A stretch of DNA of 64,000 bases. Source: Vitellaria paradoxa (taxonomy: Eukaryota > Streptophyta > Magnoliopsida > Ericales > Sapotaceae). The stretch is taken from the NCBI GenBank assembly GCA_019916065.1, contig CM034237.1:26346340-26410339 (forward strand). The letters are read 5' to 3'. Of the stretch, positions 1 through 13,000 are shown in pieces. The stretch's first letter is position 1. Every line of letters starts with the position of its first letter. Under the pieces are notes generated by a model that was given only the letters and a program-made list of their open reading frames with translations, made no database searches and was not told the origin of the DNA. The position numbers and the translations under genes were made by a program.

Positions 1-1489
1 GGAGTAATCGCATGCTCTAGGAAAAAATGAACACCAGACACCACAATAATGGACTCATCCTTAGCCTCAAGGTCCACCAACACATAAGGGCTAGTTGTCT
101 TGTCTTTCTTGGGATATATGACAATGTGATCCCAGATAGAATCCCCTTGCAAGTAAAAGGCCCAAAACTGTTTCTCCTTCGCGAATACAACTAGCATAAT
201 TGGACAAGCTTTGCCACACCCTTTAAATTGACACCTGAATCTACTAGCTACTTATAATATGGTTTTATATAATATGGTTTTATAAACCTTGGGGTACCAT
301 CATAGGAAGATGGAAAAAGATCCCCACCAAAGCCACCTTCCCCTACGAAATAACACATATAAGCACCCCTCACTGAAGAAGATCCCCTAGTCCATAAGCC
401 TTGGTCATCTCAAAAAACAATGAATGAAGGAAAGCAAAGACCAAATGAGGACAATCCTCGCCCCATGGGAACCCCCGCCACAAAAACTCCAAGCCATAAA
501 AAAAAAAAAAAATGATACTAAAAACTAACGCATAGCTGTAGGAAGATAACCCCACTCTCACTGCAGAAACCAAGCCCTCATTAGCTCCTGATGTCCCACA
601 ACCAGCCATAGAAAAAGCAATCCCAAATCATGCCAGATACCACAAGACCATCTCACATCAAGTTTCCAAAGGCCACCAAAACTATTGCCTCATTAAGTCG
701 CCCATATGCTTGGCCTTTGCGAAGCCTTCGACGAGCCCAAATCGCACCATGCCGAAATAATCATCAATAGAGTATTCCCCAAGCAGAGGGTTGCTAACTT
801 TAAGACATTAATAGCTACGGATGCACTGTATCTCACGGGAACTAGAAGCCCACCATGAGGGGCCATCCTTACAAGGCCAAGAGCACTTTGTCCACCTTGA
901 CCATAAGAAAGAAGATGATGTGGGAATCTTAGTAACCAACAAGTTGCCAAAGATAAAGATCATGGCAAAATTAATTGCCTCACACAGAAAACCCTAATCG
1001 TCGTAGAACCAACTCCCAACCTTTGCCAAAACTCTATGCAGGGAACCCTTGTTTTAGCCAACCGCAATAGCCTCCCCCAAATCCTCTAATTGTCGCAAAA
1101 GAACACCCAAATGCACACCACACGAGCCCAATACTCCAAGGCCCAGTGGTCGAGGACACTGTACTCGACATAAAGGCCAACCTTCTTAGCCTAATCCATT
1201 CCTATAAATACTTCTCTACCAACAACATTGAAAGGATTCTCTCTCACCTCCAACAATAGTTTCACCTTTGAGATCTCTCTCTCTTCTATTGCTACAGGCT
1301 ATCCTAACTCTCACTTCGCTTGCCTTGTGTGTCACGATATTGAAGACGATTGACTTCGTTCCCAACCCACTGGACTGTCCATCTCGACACCGATCCCCTA
1401 CACCCACCAATAGATTTTACATGTATTAGATCAAATAATTCCTTACTACATCATAAACGGAGATAATAATAATCTCTAACGTTAGGTAT
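1..1489. other. Gene-poor stretch with an LTR-like promoter/leader piece
   Basis: No convincing coding sequence is visible; the short open frames have no recognisable domain. At about 1190-1410 there is a CTATAAATAC TATA-like box followed by a pyrimidine-rich leader and a run resembling the R/U5 part of plant gypsy LTRs. I read this as part of an old LTR, but its second copy is not in the window. If the wybutosine gene to the right continues off the left edge, this is part of its last intron. Confidence 0.35.
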
Positions 1490-2895
1490 CAACTAATGGC
1501 ATAAGTTGGTTGACAAAACTTTTTAATGTAGTGCTAAAGAGCAAGAAGATGCCTAATACATGGAGGAAAAATATCCTTATACCCATATACAAGAACAAAT
1601 GAGACATTCAGAACTGTGCGAACTACCGCGGGATTAAATTGATGAGCCATACAATGAAATTATGGGAGAGAGTTATTGAGAGAAGACTAAGAAGACAACA
1701 AACGTTTCAGAGAACCAATTTGGTTTCATGCCTGGAAGATCAACTATGGAGGCTATCTTTCTCTTGAAGAGGTTAATGGAACAGTATAGAGAATATCAAA
1801 AAGATTTACATATGGTGTTCATCAATTTAGAGAAGGCATATGATCGGGTTCCTAAGGAGATTCTATGGAGAGTATTGGAAAAGAAAAGAGCGTGTGTTGC
1901 ATATATTGAGACGATAAAGGACATGTATGATAGAACCCTGACATCTATATGGACGACTGGTGGAGAGACTAATGAGTTCCCTATTACGATTGGTTTACAT
2001 CAAGACTCAACGTTAAGCCCGTACTTGTTTGCTTTAGTTATGATGAGATTACAAGACATATTCAGGATGAGGTGCCGTGGTGTATGCTATTTGCAGATGA
2101 TATTGTTTTAGTAGAAGGAGTGAATGCTAAGCTAGAATTGTGGCGGGATACGTTAGAGACAAAAGGGTTTAGACTAAGCCAATGCAAGACAGAATATATG
2201 GAATGTAAGTTTAGTCAAAGTAAGATAACGGGTAGTATAGAAGTAAGTTTAGGCACACAAAAGATTGTAGAGAAAGATAAATTTAGGTACCTTGGATCTA
2301 TGGTGCAACAAGATGGAGGGATTGATACTGATGTAAGTCACAGGATTCAAGCTAGGTGGACCAAATGGAGAAGTGCTTCGGGGGTTTTGTGCGACTGAAA
2401 AATCCCCCTCAAGGTGAAGGGAAAGTATTATAAGGTAGCAGTTAGACCAGCGCTGCTATATGGATCAGAGTGTTGGGCAGTAAAGCATAATCATGGTCAG
2501 AAGATGGCAGTTGCGGAGATGAGGATGCTAAGGTGATGTACGGGATTACAGGGAAAGATAGGATTAGGAACAAGGAGATTAGGGGCAAATTAGGAATAGC
2601 ACCGATTGAAGATAAAATGAGAGAAAACCGATTAAGATGGTTTGGTCAGTTAGAAGGCGTCCAACAGAGGTACCTGTTAGAAGGTGTGAAAGTATAGAGA
2701 TCGCCAGGAGTAGAGAGGTAAAGGAAGACCCAAGAGAAGCTAAAAAGAAACCATTAAACATGACCTGACCTACCTAAATTTATCGGAGGACATGCCCCTA
2801 AACAGATCTAATTGGCGTCGACAAATCCACATAGCCGACCCCACCTAGTGGGAAAAGGCTTGGTTTGGTTTGGTTTGGTTTGGCTTGGTTTGGTT
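1490..2895 (+). mobile_element. Degenerate RTE-clade LINE (reverse transcriptase to 3' end)
   Basis: Translated pieces in several frames follow the order of plant RTE-type non-LTR retrotransposons. They are a WRKNILIPIYKNK block near 1560, [21 protein letters not shown] near 1620-1680, the [13 protein letters not shown] block at 1728, the [12 protein letters not shown] block near 1820-1855, the YADDIVLV-like catalytic motif (here FADDIVLV) near 2090-2110, then FRYLGSMVQQDGGID and WTKWRSASGVLCD up to about 2395. The C-terminal tail continues through an ADPT-like end near 2830. The copy ends in TTTGG/TTGG repeats at about 2860-2895, a tail typical of this clade. Frameshifts and stops make it inactive. 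It probably sits in the last intron of the wybutosine gene, in the opposite orientation. Confidence 0.9.
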
Positions 2896-3126
2896 TAGGG
2901 GGTGAAGTTAAGTGATGTGGCTATAGTGGAACTTAAGTGACACGTTTAGATGCAGTCAAGGAGTTAATTAAGGACATTATAGACAAAGCTGCCAACTGAA
3001 TAATCGAGAAGCTTTGGAATCCTCTCCAGCATAGAATACATGCATAAAATGAAATTCAAATTTCTCTGGATGCGAACAAATATCCAACGATGTTGAAACA
3101 TTCTGCGAAATTAGGCAGCAAAATAC
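2896..3126. other. Intron 7 sequence of the wybutosine gene, no gene seen
   Basis: This lies between the LINE tail and the donor site of exon 7 (GT at 3126-3125 on the minus strand). I searched it on the minus strand for the expected final methyltransferase exon (a GGILHVHGN-like start and a WYAPR-like end) and found neither. Confidence 0.5.
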
Positions 3127-3203
3127 CTTAACGCCCTTATAGCAGTAACCCAACTGCCCTCACTAGTTGGCAAGAGACCAAGACAAACACGATCCGCAAC
3201 TCC
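3127..3203 (-). CDS. TYW2/3: TYW2/3 exon 7
   Basis: Acceptor CTACAG at 3204 and donor AAG|GTATTT at 3126. It encodes GVADRVCLGLLPTSEGSWVT and then AIRALR, a conserved TYW2 methyltransferase block. It enters in phase 0 and leaves in phase 2. It lies almost 7 kb from exon 6, across a transposon-filled intron. Confidence 0.9.
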
Positions 3204-3973
3204 CTGTAGATGAAAAAGTGATAGCGATAAGGCAAAAATCGTCGTACCAAATGTCAACAAAGATGCTAATCTTGCTTGGATAGAATGTAATATAGTATGA
3301 AATAGTTGAATGTTTCATAGCTAATCTGTCCAAAAATACCAGGCTATCATCAAAAAAGTGTTCAAACTGTTCTTGCCACGCAATAAGAGAAGAATTAACC
3401 AACCTATTATAATTTAGAGGCAATTATATTTAACCCCTTAGTGTTAGATCCAATTTCTCTTAACTTCCCTCCATTTTCAAATGTAAGACTTACCCCCCCT
3501 TGTAACTAATTTTCCATTTGAAAAAAAAAAAAAAAAAAAAAAAAACGTTAAGTGTGAAATAGAAAAAACTACAAGTTCCATCTCAGTTATAATTACGAAA
3601 GGCCCACTCAAGGTATTGACAATAGAATTTCTTTAAATTTATAGAGCCCTGATAACTTGCCTCCTCAGTTAAGGTCTGATTCTTCAAATTAGGGTCATGC
3701 ATTGGACCAAAAGTTAAACCAATCATCCTATAGAATTGAACTAACCTGACATGGTTTTTTTTGTCACCTCAGTTCAAGTCCTAAAACAAACAAACCCAAA
3801 ATTGAGCCAACTAAAAATAGATTGATACTTTTGAGACCTGATTACACCTGAAAAGGGCAATCTTAAACCCTAATTTCCACTGTTATTAACTGCAATTTCC
3901 CTCACAATGCATATGTTTTTCTTTAATTTTGGTGTATTTATAGAGATTCATTCTTTGTGTAGATTTTGACCCA

Positions 3974-4012
<39 letters not shown>

Positions 4013-7000
4013 GTTAAAAGAATTACTAGAAATAAATAGAGTGGATGAAGGCCAACAAAGATAAAAACCTACCAGAAAAGGGCCTAGTGTCGAGACACTA
4101 TGGCCCTGCCAGCAACTATTTTAGGATTTTTTTCTGCACTGTCAAAATACCCAGCTTGTGTTCAAACTAAAGGGGAGCTGTTTTTATATTTTGAGTTCTA
4201 CTTTTTCTACATTCTGAGGGTTTTAGGGAGAGATTCTTTTGAGTTTTTACTTTCAAGTGGTGGATTCAAGATTATTCTTCAAGTTTTCAATAAGGGTTTT
4301 GGATTTCAATTTGCTTCAATGGAGTTTGTTTTCTTCCCTATTCTTTTTATTTTCTGTTCTTATTTGATTAACATGTTAGTGTAGATCTTTAATCTTTATT
4401 CATCCCATCAATGATGGGTGGAATCTTGTTTCTTGGATGGATGTGATTAAAACCTAGCATACAATGTAAAACTTGCATGCTAGGGTTTCTAAGTCTTATT
4501 TTTAATTATTTTCAAAACCTTTGGCAACATATGTTCTTGATCATATTTCCTCAAAATTCCTAATAAAATCACGTGATTAAAACTTTCAAAAATACTTTGG
4601 AATAAAATAAAGAGAATTTAGACCAAAGATATATTAATAGAATAATTTCCGAGTTTCTGATCCTAAACGTGATTGCAAAATTGTGCTTTGGAATTAGGTT
4701 TCCACGAAAATATTTTCCGATTTACTTCTCCTAAACATGATTTTAAACTGAGTGTTCATATTACATCCATTGCTAGGACAAAAGATCCACCCAGATTTGT
4801 GGGTTGGATCAAGAATTTCAGCATCTTGTTCAAACTCTATTTAAATTATTGTTTTTATTGCTTGCTTCGCTAATGAGGACATCAGTTTATTTATTTATTT
4901 CTTTTTATTATTATTTTATTTATTATTTGGACCTATTTGTTTGGGCTTTATTAATATTAAGTTTATTTTATTAGAGGTGTTTTGGACCCTTTTGTTTTGG
5001 ACCTTACTAGTATTAAGTTCATTTTATTATAGGCCTTCATGTTTTGGCCCATGAGTTTTATTATTTAAACCCTAATTAGGGTTAACAGAGGGATTATTAT
5101 TGAATGATTATTGATAAAATTCTGCTCCCTACTACTGCTGCATTCTTTCTTCCTCTTACCCCCCCCCCTCCTCCTCTCTTCTTCTTCTTCTTCTTCTTCT
5201 TAATCTTAATCTAACTTGCTTTTGCCTTGTTCTACACCAACTTTGATATCAGAGCAAAATCTCGATCACTAAACTTTCTCAAATCAGAATTTTATTCACA
5301 GTCGAGAGTTCCAAACCCTAGCCGCCATCATAGGGGGTGTTTGGTTGACAAAAAAGGGGGGCAAAAAGTACAATAAAAATATAAAGATGTGACGTAAAGG
5401 TGAAATGTAGAAAATTTTGATTGGAGGAAAGTACAAAAAGTAGCTAAAATTAGTGAGTTTTGATGGTTTTTGGTGGTGCCAAACAAGGCCATAATCTAAA
5501 ACCTTATCCGCCATCGTAGTCCAAAACCTTAGCCCTTCACATGACGCCAGCAACAACTTAGTAGATCCACTTTCGTGAACTTTTGGTAGCACCTAACTCC
5601 GACAAACAACACCACCGGTGTCGCCTCCCTCCGGCGACCTAAGCTGGAGCTTCGGTGACATTCGATGAAGCTCCGACGACTGGCCGGTGACTTTTCGACA
5701 ATGTCCAAAATCCATCCAGAACTTTTCAAACCATACTTTTGTCGATTTCAAACTAACAGAACAACCAACTACCTATTCGGATGTTTCAGAAATGGGCACT
5801 TCACATAGTTTAAGAGCAAAGGTTTGGATTAAGGTACAACTCTCTCATTGTTAATTATGATAAATGCTTATATCATATGGCAGTGTGAATTGCATAAATT
5901 TGAACTTAAACCTTGCCCATTTGTTTCATTTATCCCAGTTCCTAGTTTCTTTTGAATTAGTTAATTGTAGCCCATCTTTAAAAAAAAAAAATCACTCACC
6001 CATTGTTTGCCTAAATTATTTGTTGAGTTTCATTTATTGGATTCGTCATTCCTATTTTAAGCATATTAGGATTTTACATTTCTATTAATCTCTTTTTCAG
6101 TTTTTTTTAATATCAGCATTTGAAATAAAAAATGCTTCTGTCTTTTTACCATGAATTTTGAAAATCAATCATATTGGAGTAATAAGGTAGGATTTCGTTC
6201 AATTCGTCAAGCTTATGTCAAAGATCCTCCTTATTTTAGTGACACTATCGATCCTCGTGAGTTTCTTGATTGGGTAGATGATACTGAATATATTTTAACT
6301 ATCACGACCAGTCTGATGACCAATGTATTTGTCTAATCAAAACAAGATTGACCAATTATGCTAGAGAGTATTGACAAACAATCAAGTTATACCATAGACT
6401 TGTTATTTTATGGGCCGTGATGAAAGAAATCTTAAGCAATCGCTTTGTTGCTGAAAGTTTTAGGAATAAGGCATGGTCTCAGTTAATGTGCCTTAAACAG
6501 GAACTTTCTTCTGGTAATGAATACTTTGATTAATTTAAAACTCTTGGGAAGTGGTCTAACTTTCGAAATAAGCTTTGTGCTATTAATAGATTTGTTCTTG
6601 GTCTAAGGCTTTACATCCATGAGAAGGTTAAGCGATACACTCATAAGACCTTAAATGAAACTTACTCTAAAGCTTTAGAGATTGAAAAATATTGTGAATT
6701 TGAGTTTCATGAGTCTATGTCGCAAAATAGTTCCCTTAATACTCCCTATAGCTTCCCGAGTGTCTAGTGCCTCACATTCTTTTCATCTAACTCCATATAT
6801 TCATCAACCAAATGACCATTTGGAGGCTTCATATCTTACGTCTATAACAGACTCTTCTACATCCGCTTCATCTAGTGGCACTCCTAAGATTACTTATCAG
6901 TATTCTATATTGTCTTCTGATGTAAAACTAGTGAGTTGCACCTTCCAACTCACGACCTATCAACCCTATGGTTTCTATTGATACTTGTGATTCTATTATG

Positions 7001-10000
7001 ATTCTCATCTTTTGACAATTAAATTCCTTCTTTGATTATAACGAATCACCAAATCCTCAATGTGTCTAAAGTGACTGATTCGGTTCTACCATCATCTTGT
7101 CTTGATTTGTTGGTTTATTTGAGGATATCATGAACAATGACCATCAAGATTGCATAGACTTTATCATTGGTGATGATTACTTTTTCAAGAGATATAATTT
7201 AAGCAGCTCAAGAGCTTTACTTAGTAACCTCATCAGTTGGGAGTTATTCAGTCTATGTCCAATATTCTTCTCCATGAGATCATTCAGTTGCACGAGTCCC
7301 TCCTCACTTCTAATATATAATAGAGACATTCTTGCATATATTGAAAAGTTTTTCTTACAAGTTGTGTGTGGCATCTCTTACCACTATTCTATTGATATCA
7401 TTGAGATTCTAGCCACTTATTCGTCTTTTAAGGGATTCCAATTTGACAAGTTCGGTTGCATCATCCCTCGTCATTTTTGCTCAACCGTGTATTCCACCTC
7501 TTTTTGATAATATTGATATTAAATGAAAAATTGGGTTGAGTAATAAGTATTATAAAATTTCCTACTTAGGTTATTGATGGGAATAAAGACATTAACGGAT
7601 GCAACTCAATAATGACTTATGCATTGCCTACTTGCTACCCCACCTCGTCCTGGCCAAAATTTACGTGCCAAATATGTTAGGCCATTCTATATCCTTTGTG
7701 ATCCTAGTCCCAATGCAATTTTTTTCATTTTGCCATGTGACATGAGTTTTGTCTAAATTGCAATGTGGAGAACTTGTTACCAATTCCTCCACCTCTTCAG
7801 CGGTGTCCATCTGTATTCAATGTTGAGGAACCTTATTTTTCTTCGACTCCGAAGATGTCTTGTTCAAGTAGAAAATGCAACTAGACACTAGTGTGCAAGT
7901 TTTAACTCGATGAATTCGAGTTCTTCTCAACCCAAGAGAGTTGATGAGGACATCAGTCTACATATTTATTTCTTGTTATTATTATTTTATTTATTATTTG
8001 GACCCATTTGTTTTGAGCTTTATTAATATTGAGTTTATTTATTAGAAGTTATTTGAACCCATTTGTTTTGAGCCTCATTAGTATTAAGTTTATTTTATTA
8101 TAGACCTTTATATTTTGCCCATGAGTTTTATTATTTAAACCCTAATTATGGTTAATAGATGGATTATTATTAAAGGATTATTGAGTAAACCCTGCTCCCT
8201 ACTGCTGCTGCGTTCTTTCTTCTTCTTCTTCTTCTTCTCAATCTTAACCTTTCATCTTGTCCTACATCATTGCTAGTTAAGTAAATCTTATTTTGCCAAA
8301 GTAGAAGAGAACAAATTTAAAATTTTAGATTTCAATTTTACTTCAGTCATTTTATTTAAATTTAGTTGTTAAGTATTTAAATCAATCATCTCACCCTCAA
8401 TCTAATCCATTTAATTTTCCGTTTGTTAGAAATCAGTAGAAGGTTTAACTTAAAGAAATCCTAGCGTTCAAATCATATAGGTTCTCTGAGAATTCGATCT
8501 CGGTCTCACCGAGTAAAACTACACCGCACACTTCTCCACCTTGAAGGATAATAATCACAATATTTCGAGGCAATCAAGACCCCATAACTAAATTGACCAG
8601 AAGGATCAAGTTGTTCAACTGTATTTTGTGCATCCCTACTTCAACTTGGAATGCATGGGAACTTAAGTCTTAGTACAAGTTAATTAAGCTTAAATGAATT
8701 TTAAATTGGTAATATGTTATAATACCATTTTTTATTTATGAAAATGGATTTTTTTGAGGTTCAAGAGTGGGCTTGTCAAGAACCCAATCTCCACAGTTAT
8801 TAAAGTCCAACGTGCAACTTTTAGTTTCTTCTATCAAAGTTGGCAGCTTTTAGTCTCACATATAAGTTTCTATTTTAGATTGCACAATTACGAGGGGGTA
8901 AGTCTTGCATTTGAAAATGCACAAAGGCAAAGTGAATTTGGGTAAAGGTAATAATCATAGTGGAGGTGTCTCATCCCCTTTTTCTTCATTGCAAATGATC
9001 AAGGGACTTGTGATTATCTATTTTGGGCATGCATTGTGTTTCCACAAGAAGCTAAGGATGTTTTAGAATCATGATAGGGAGCAAAGATGCATAAGAGGAG
9101 AAAAAACTTGTGGAATGATTCCTTTTTTATTAGTTTAGCTTATTGAGGGAGAGGAATAAGAGAGCTTTCCAAGATATTGAATTTCCTTTGTACAGGACTG
9201 CGTTACCATTTTGCTTGGGTATAGCTACCAGGTGGTGTTGACCCCAATGCGAATAACTTCTTTTGTCTTTTGTTGAGAGTAGGGACTTGTATCCCCCGTA
9301 GGTGCTGAAGTTTTTTATAGGTGGCATATTCTTGATACTTTCTAAATAAACTTTATTACTTATCAAAAAAAGTGTAAAAATGTAATTACCCTGATAATTT
9401 ATAACAAACTGAATCCAAGGAAATCTCAAATGCATCAACAAAGTTGATAAGTAGTATTTTTTGACCAACTTGCTTAAATATCGCTTGGACTCCCACCCAT
9501 CCACACACAACCCCCCCCCCCAAAAAAAAAAAAGTCTCTTGCCCTTTACATGTAAATCATGGGCTCTCCTTGAATTCTATGCTCCAACAATTGTCAAAAA
9601 GAAGATTAGCATTAAACTGAAATCAAGGATTAAAATTTCATTTCGGTAGATCGTTTCTATTAGCGGAAATGTTTCGAAAGTGTTTCAGAAACGTTTTGAG
9701 AGCAGCAAAAAACATATTAAAATATCTAAAAATATTTATTGAAATCCATCTAAATAAACAAAAGCTTAAAAAATAAAAAAATTAAGCAACTTATTATTCA
9801 ACTATATTATTATTTTTTTTTTTTGTGAGCTTTTATTTCAATGGAAACATTAGCATTATTATTCCACTAGTGTTTTTGTTTCAGTCTCTAATGAAACAAA
9901 AACTTTGCGACCATTCCATCAAAAAGAATCAAGATTTTGATCCTTGACCAGAATTAAGTATATCATGATGAATATGTTCCAACAATTTGAATGTACAGTT

Positions 10001-13000
10001 ACTCTCAAAGCCTAGAAGACATCAAACATTACTACAACGCAAATAAATAAATTTAAAAAAACAAAAAATCGATTTCATCGACCAAGAATAAAGTTAAAAT
10101 GCCATACTTTAGGTGCCGTAATCCGGTTATCTCCTTCAAGTATGATGCAACGATCCATTACAAAATAGCATGAAGGTTTTGTTTGAGTGCCTCAATAGCA
10201 TGGGGATTCCACTCACAAGCATAAACCAGTTTTGCATTGGCTCTGATCAAAAAGATTATTAGCACAAGCAAAAGGATAAAAAATGCAAGGTTATCGCTCA
10301 GAAGACTGCATGAAATAGTGATCATGTAACAGCAGTGATAGCAGGTAATGCAGTGATGTATAATATAGCAGATACTGAATTAGTTGGGCTATAAGAAAAT
10401 AATGACGCATTACATGGCAAATATTGAGTATGTATAATATTTGCTATATTATTCACTATTTGAGGGTAAAAATTACAAAGAGTTTCCTCTGCTTCTATTA
10501 GAAACCTTTACAACCATGCTTAGATCCCAAATCATAGAAGCAGATGAATATTCTCAAGTCTCAAAGGGGCAATTACCGGTGTCTTGGCAACACAAAAATC
10601 ATAATTTATCACAATGTTAAGCTGAGAATTACAGAATACCTGGCAAGGAATGGCAGCACAAAATATCCAATCCCGGCAAATAAATCCACGATAACTTCAT
10701 TTCTACAGTCAAGATGGGCCATCCGAAGTTTCTCGGAAAGATTGCCCCAGGAGAACATGCACTTGGTGGAATCAAATGAATAAAGAATTCCATTTTCACG
10801 ATGGTCAACCCAGCCATTGTCCCCTACAAGAATCTCCAAAGTACTGTCCCTAGTTCCAGTTGGTGCAACGTGACCCTAGAAACACCAGCTTAATCATTGA
10901 ACAAAGAGTCGTTCACTATAAACCAAATAAAAATTTGGAAGACACTTCTTTAATTTTTGAGTATCTGGCACACAACTATAAGAGAGGTATATTTGTTCAA
11001 AGGATCACCCAGACGTCCAGTTCCACACAACTTTATAATCACCCAGAGCTCAAGAATTAGTCAGTAACTATGTTTAAAAAGCAGGATATACCAAAACTAT
11101 GCTTCTGGTCAAAAGGATTTCCTTAATTCTATAGAGAGAATCCTAGTTGCCAACCATTAAGGCCATATAGTGGGCATACTCAATATTTGTTTTGACACCA
11201 TGCACACGCCTTCATAGAGTCATAACTAGAAGAAAATTGACTGCATACTTTAATCCACATTGCACCTATGACTCCCAATGTCCCACCCACTGTAATATAG
11301 TATCCAACAGCAGAAACTTAACAAACAATAAAAGTACGCAAAACCAAATTGGCATGTATAAATATGATTTAGAGCCCATTAAATTAAAGAACACATCCAC
11401 AAGTGGCCATGGCAACAGACGTGACGTTATTTATAAAATTTACCTGCCGTGCAAGTCGATGAGCACCAAGTGATTTTGCAACAATAGGCCAAAGCTCATC
11501 TCCAATTAAGTCCCATACTGGATCCTTGAAGGATGATACTGGAAGCACAACAATATCACCCATCCGCTCCCATCTGGTGAAAACAAAAGATTCTAATCTG
11601 AAATATGTTGCAATAAAGGGATAATCAGAGAAAATGATGTAAAACCAGATGAGAAATTACACTAAGGCTGCATTTGGGAATGGCTAGCTAAAAGCTAGCT
11701 TTGAGCAACTCAACTTTTGACTTTTTCTAAAATGACCAAAATTACCCTCTTACATTTTAAATTCTTTTAAACCATCAAAGGCAAATATGTCAAATTAACA
11801 AAAAGACAGAACGATAACTACTAAATAGCTTTTTTTCCTTTCCCAAACATAAAAAAAGCTAACTTTTTAGCAGCTAGCTAATAGCCGGCTACCAAAAAGC
11901 TAGCTTTTTTTCTTCTCAAAGTAAGGCTAAGAAGAGAAGAAATATCCACACACACATAGAGAGAGAGAGAGAGAGAAGAATACAAAGGGAAAGAAATCAG
12001 CTCACAGGAATTCCAAATCAAATTATATTATTCAACCATGTCATTACAATAAAAAATCATGCCTTATATAGGCCAAAATCAAGTAGACTTCATCTTGAAT
12101 AAACCAAGAGACCATGACTCCTAGGATAAGTACAAATCAACATAAATAAACACAAACATAGATAGAATGCAATGTATCACGCCATCAATTATTTTGATGA
12201 CCCAGAGCAATCCGAGGCAGTAGATGGGCTTTCTGACTTTGGAGGAGCCTCGCTAGCCTTGTACGAAGTGGTTGAAGTGATTCGTTAGCAACACTGGAAC
12301 CTTCACGATGCTTCAACGGACTAGGGCGATCGCTTGGGCATTGCACATTACCAATGACTTCACTAGAGTAGTGAGTTAGTCGGTTGAAATCGAGCAATGG
12401 TTTTAAGTTACTGAGATTGGGTTTAAATTTTGATTTACCAGGTTTAACTCTGATACCAAATTTGATATGAAACCAAAAGAGAAATTAAACTAAGAAGATG
12501 AGAAATATCCAAGAAGAGAGAAAAGAATACAAGGGGGAAGAAATAGCTCACAGGTTTTTCAATTCAAATTATTATTCAACCATGTCATTACAATAAACGA
12601 CCCTGCCTTACATAGGCCAAAATCAAGGAGATTGGGAGTTATCATGAACAAATCAACAGCCTATGACTCCTACAATAACTACAAATCAGCATAAATAAAC
12701 ACAAACATAGATAGAATGCAATGTATCACTCCATTAGTAGTTCTGATGACCCAGAACAAACACTCATGAAATAATATATATGATGTGAAAGCCAAAAAAA
12801 ATGAAATAATTATCATCAGGATTTTACTTTATTTTATTAAAGATTTATTTTATTTTAAGGAAGATTTTATTTAGATTTATTTTAAGTAGGATTTGTTAGA
12901 ATATTTGATTTTACTTTATTTTTAGTAATCTTGAGAATGTATTAGCCTATTTAAAGGTTTAAGATAATTAGAGTTTGATACATTGATATAAAAAATTGAG

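Larger units (their letters stand above)
4874..8266 (+). mobile_element. Deleted Ty3/gypsy LTR retrotransposon in intron 6
   Basis: Two direct repeats (4874-5236 and 7945-8266) start TGAGGACATCAG and end TACA, as LTRs do. Just inside the left LTR, at 5244-5255, is TGATATCAGAGC, one mismatch from the initiator-Met tRNA primer site, which sets plus orientation. The interior holds a gag relic (6151-6760) and, near 7635-7810, a piece resembling the integrase C-terminal tail (AKYVRPFYILCDPSPNA, then a FNVE motif). Protease, RT and RNase H are not visible, so this is a deletion derivative. It lies antisense to the host gene. No clean target duplication was found. A 158-bp MITE (5334-5491) has inserted into its leader. 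Confidence 0.82.
11635..12758 (-). mobile_element. TRIM (miniature LTR retrotransposon) in intron 3, with a MITE inside its 3' LTR
   Basis: Direct repeats 11635-12209 and 12463-12758 begin TGAT(A/G)T and end CCCAGA(A/G)CA on the plus strand. In the element's own minus orientation they start TG(T/C)TCTGGG. An initiator-Met primer site (minus TTGGTATCAGAG, plus 12448-12459) abuts the right LTR, so the right copy is the 5' LTR and the element runs leftward, in the sense of the host gene. The interior is only about 250 bp with no gag-pol, as in TRIMs. Without the MITE at 11666-11927 the left LTR is about 310 bp, close to the 296 bp of the right. No clear target duplication. Confidence 0.8.

Noticed and set aside
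370..1410. Three open frames on the minus strand near the left edge
   Set aside because: No domain, low-complexity composition, and the region looks like LTR or intron sequence.
2896..3126. Final exon of TYW2/3 expected near here
   Set aside because: Neither the GGILHVHGN-like nor the WYAPR-like block could be found on the minus strand in 1-3126.
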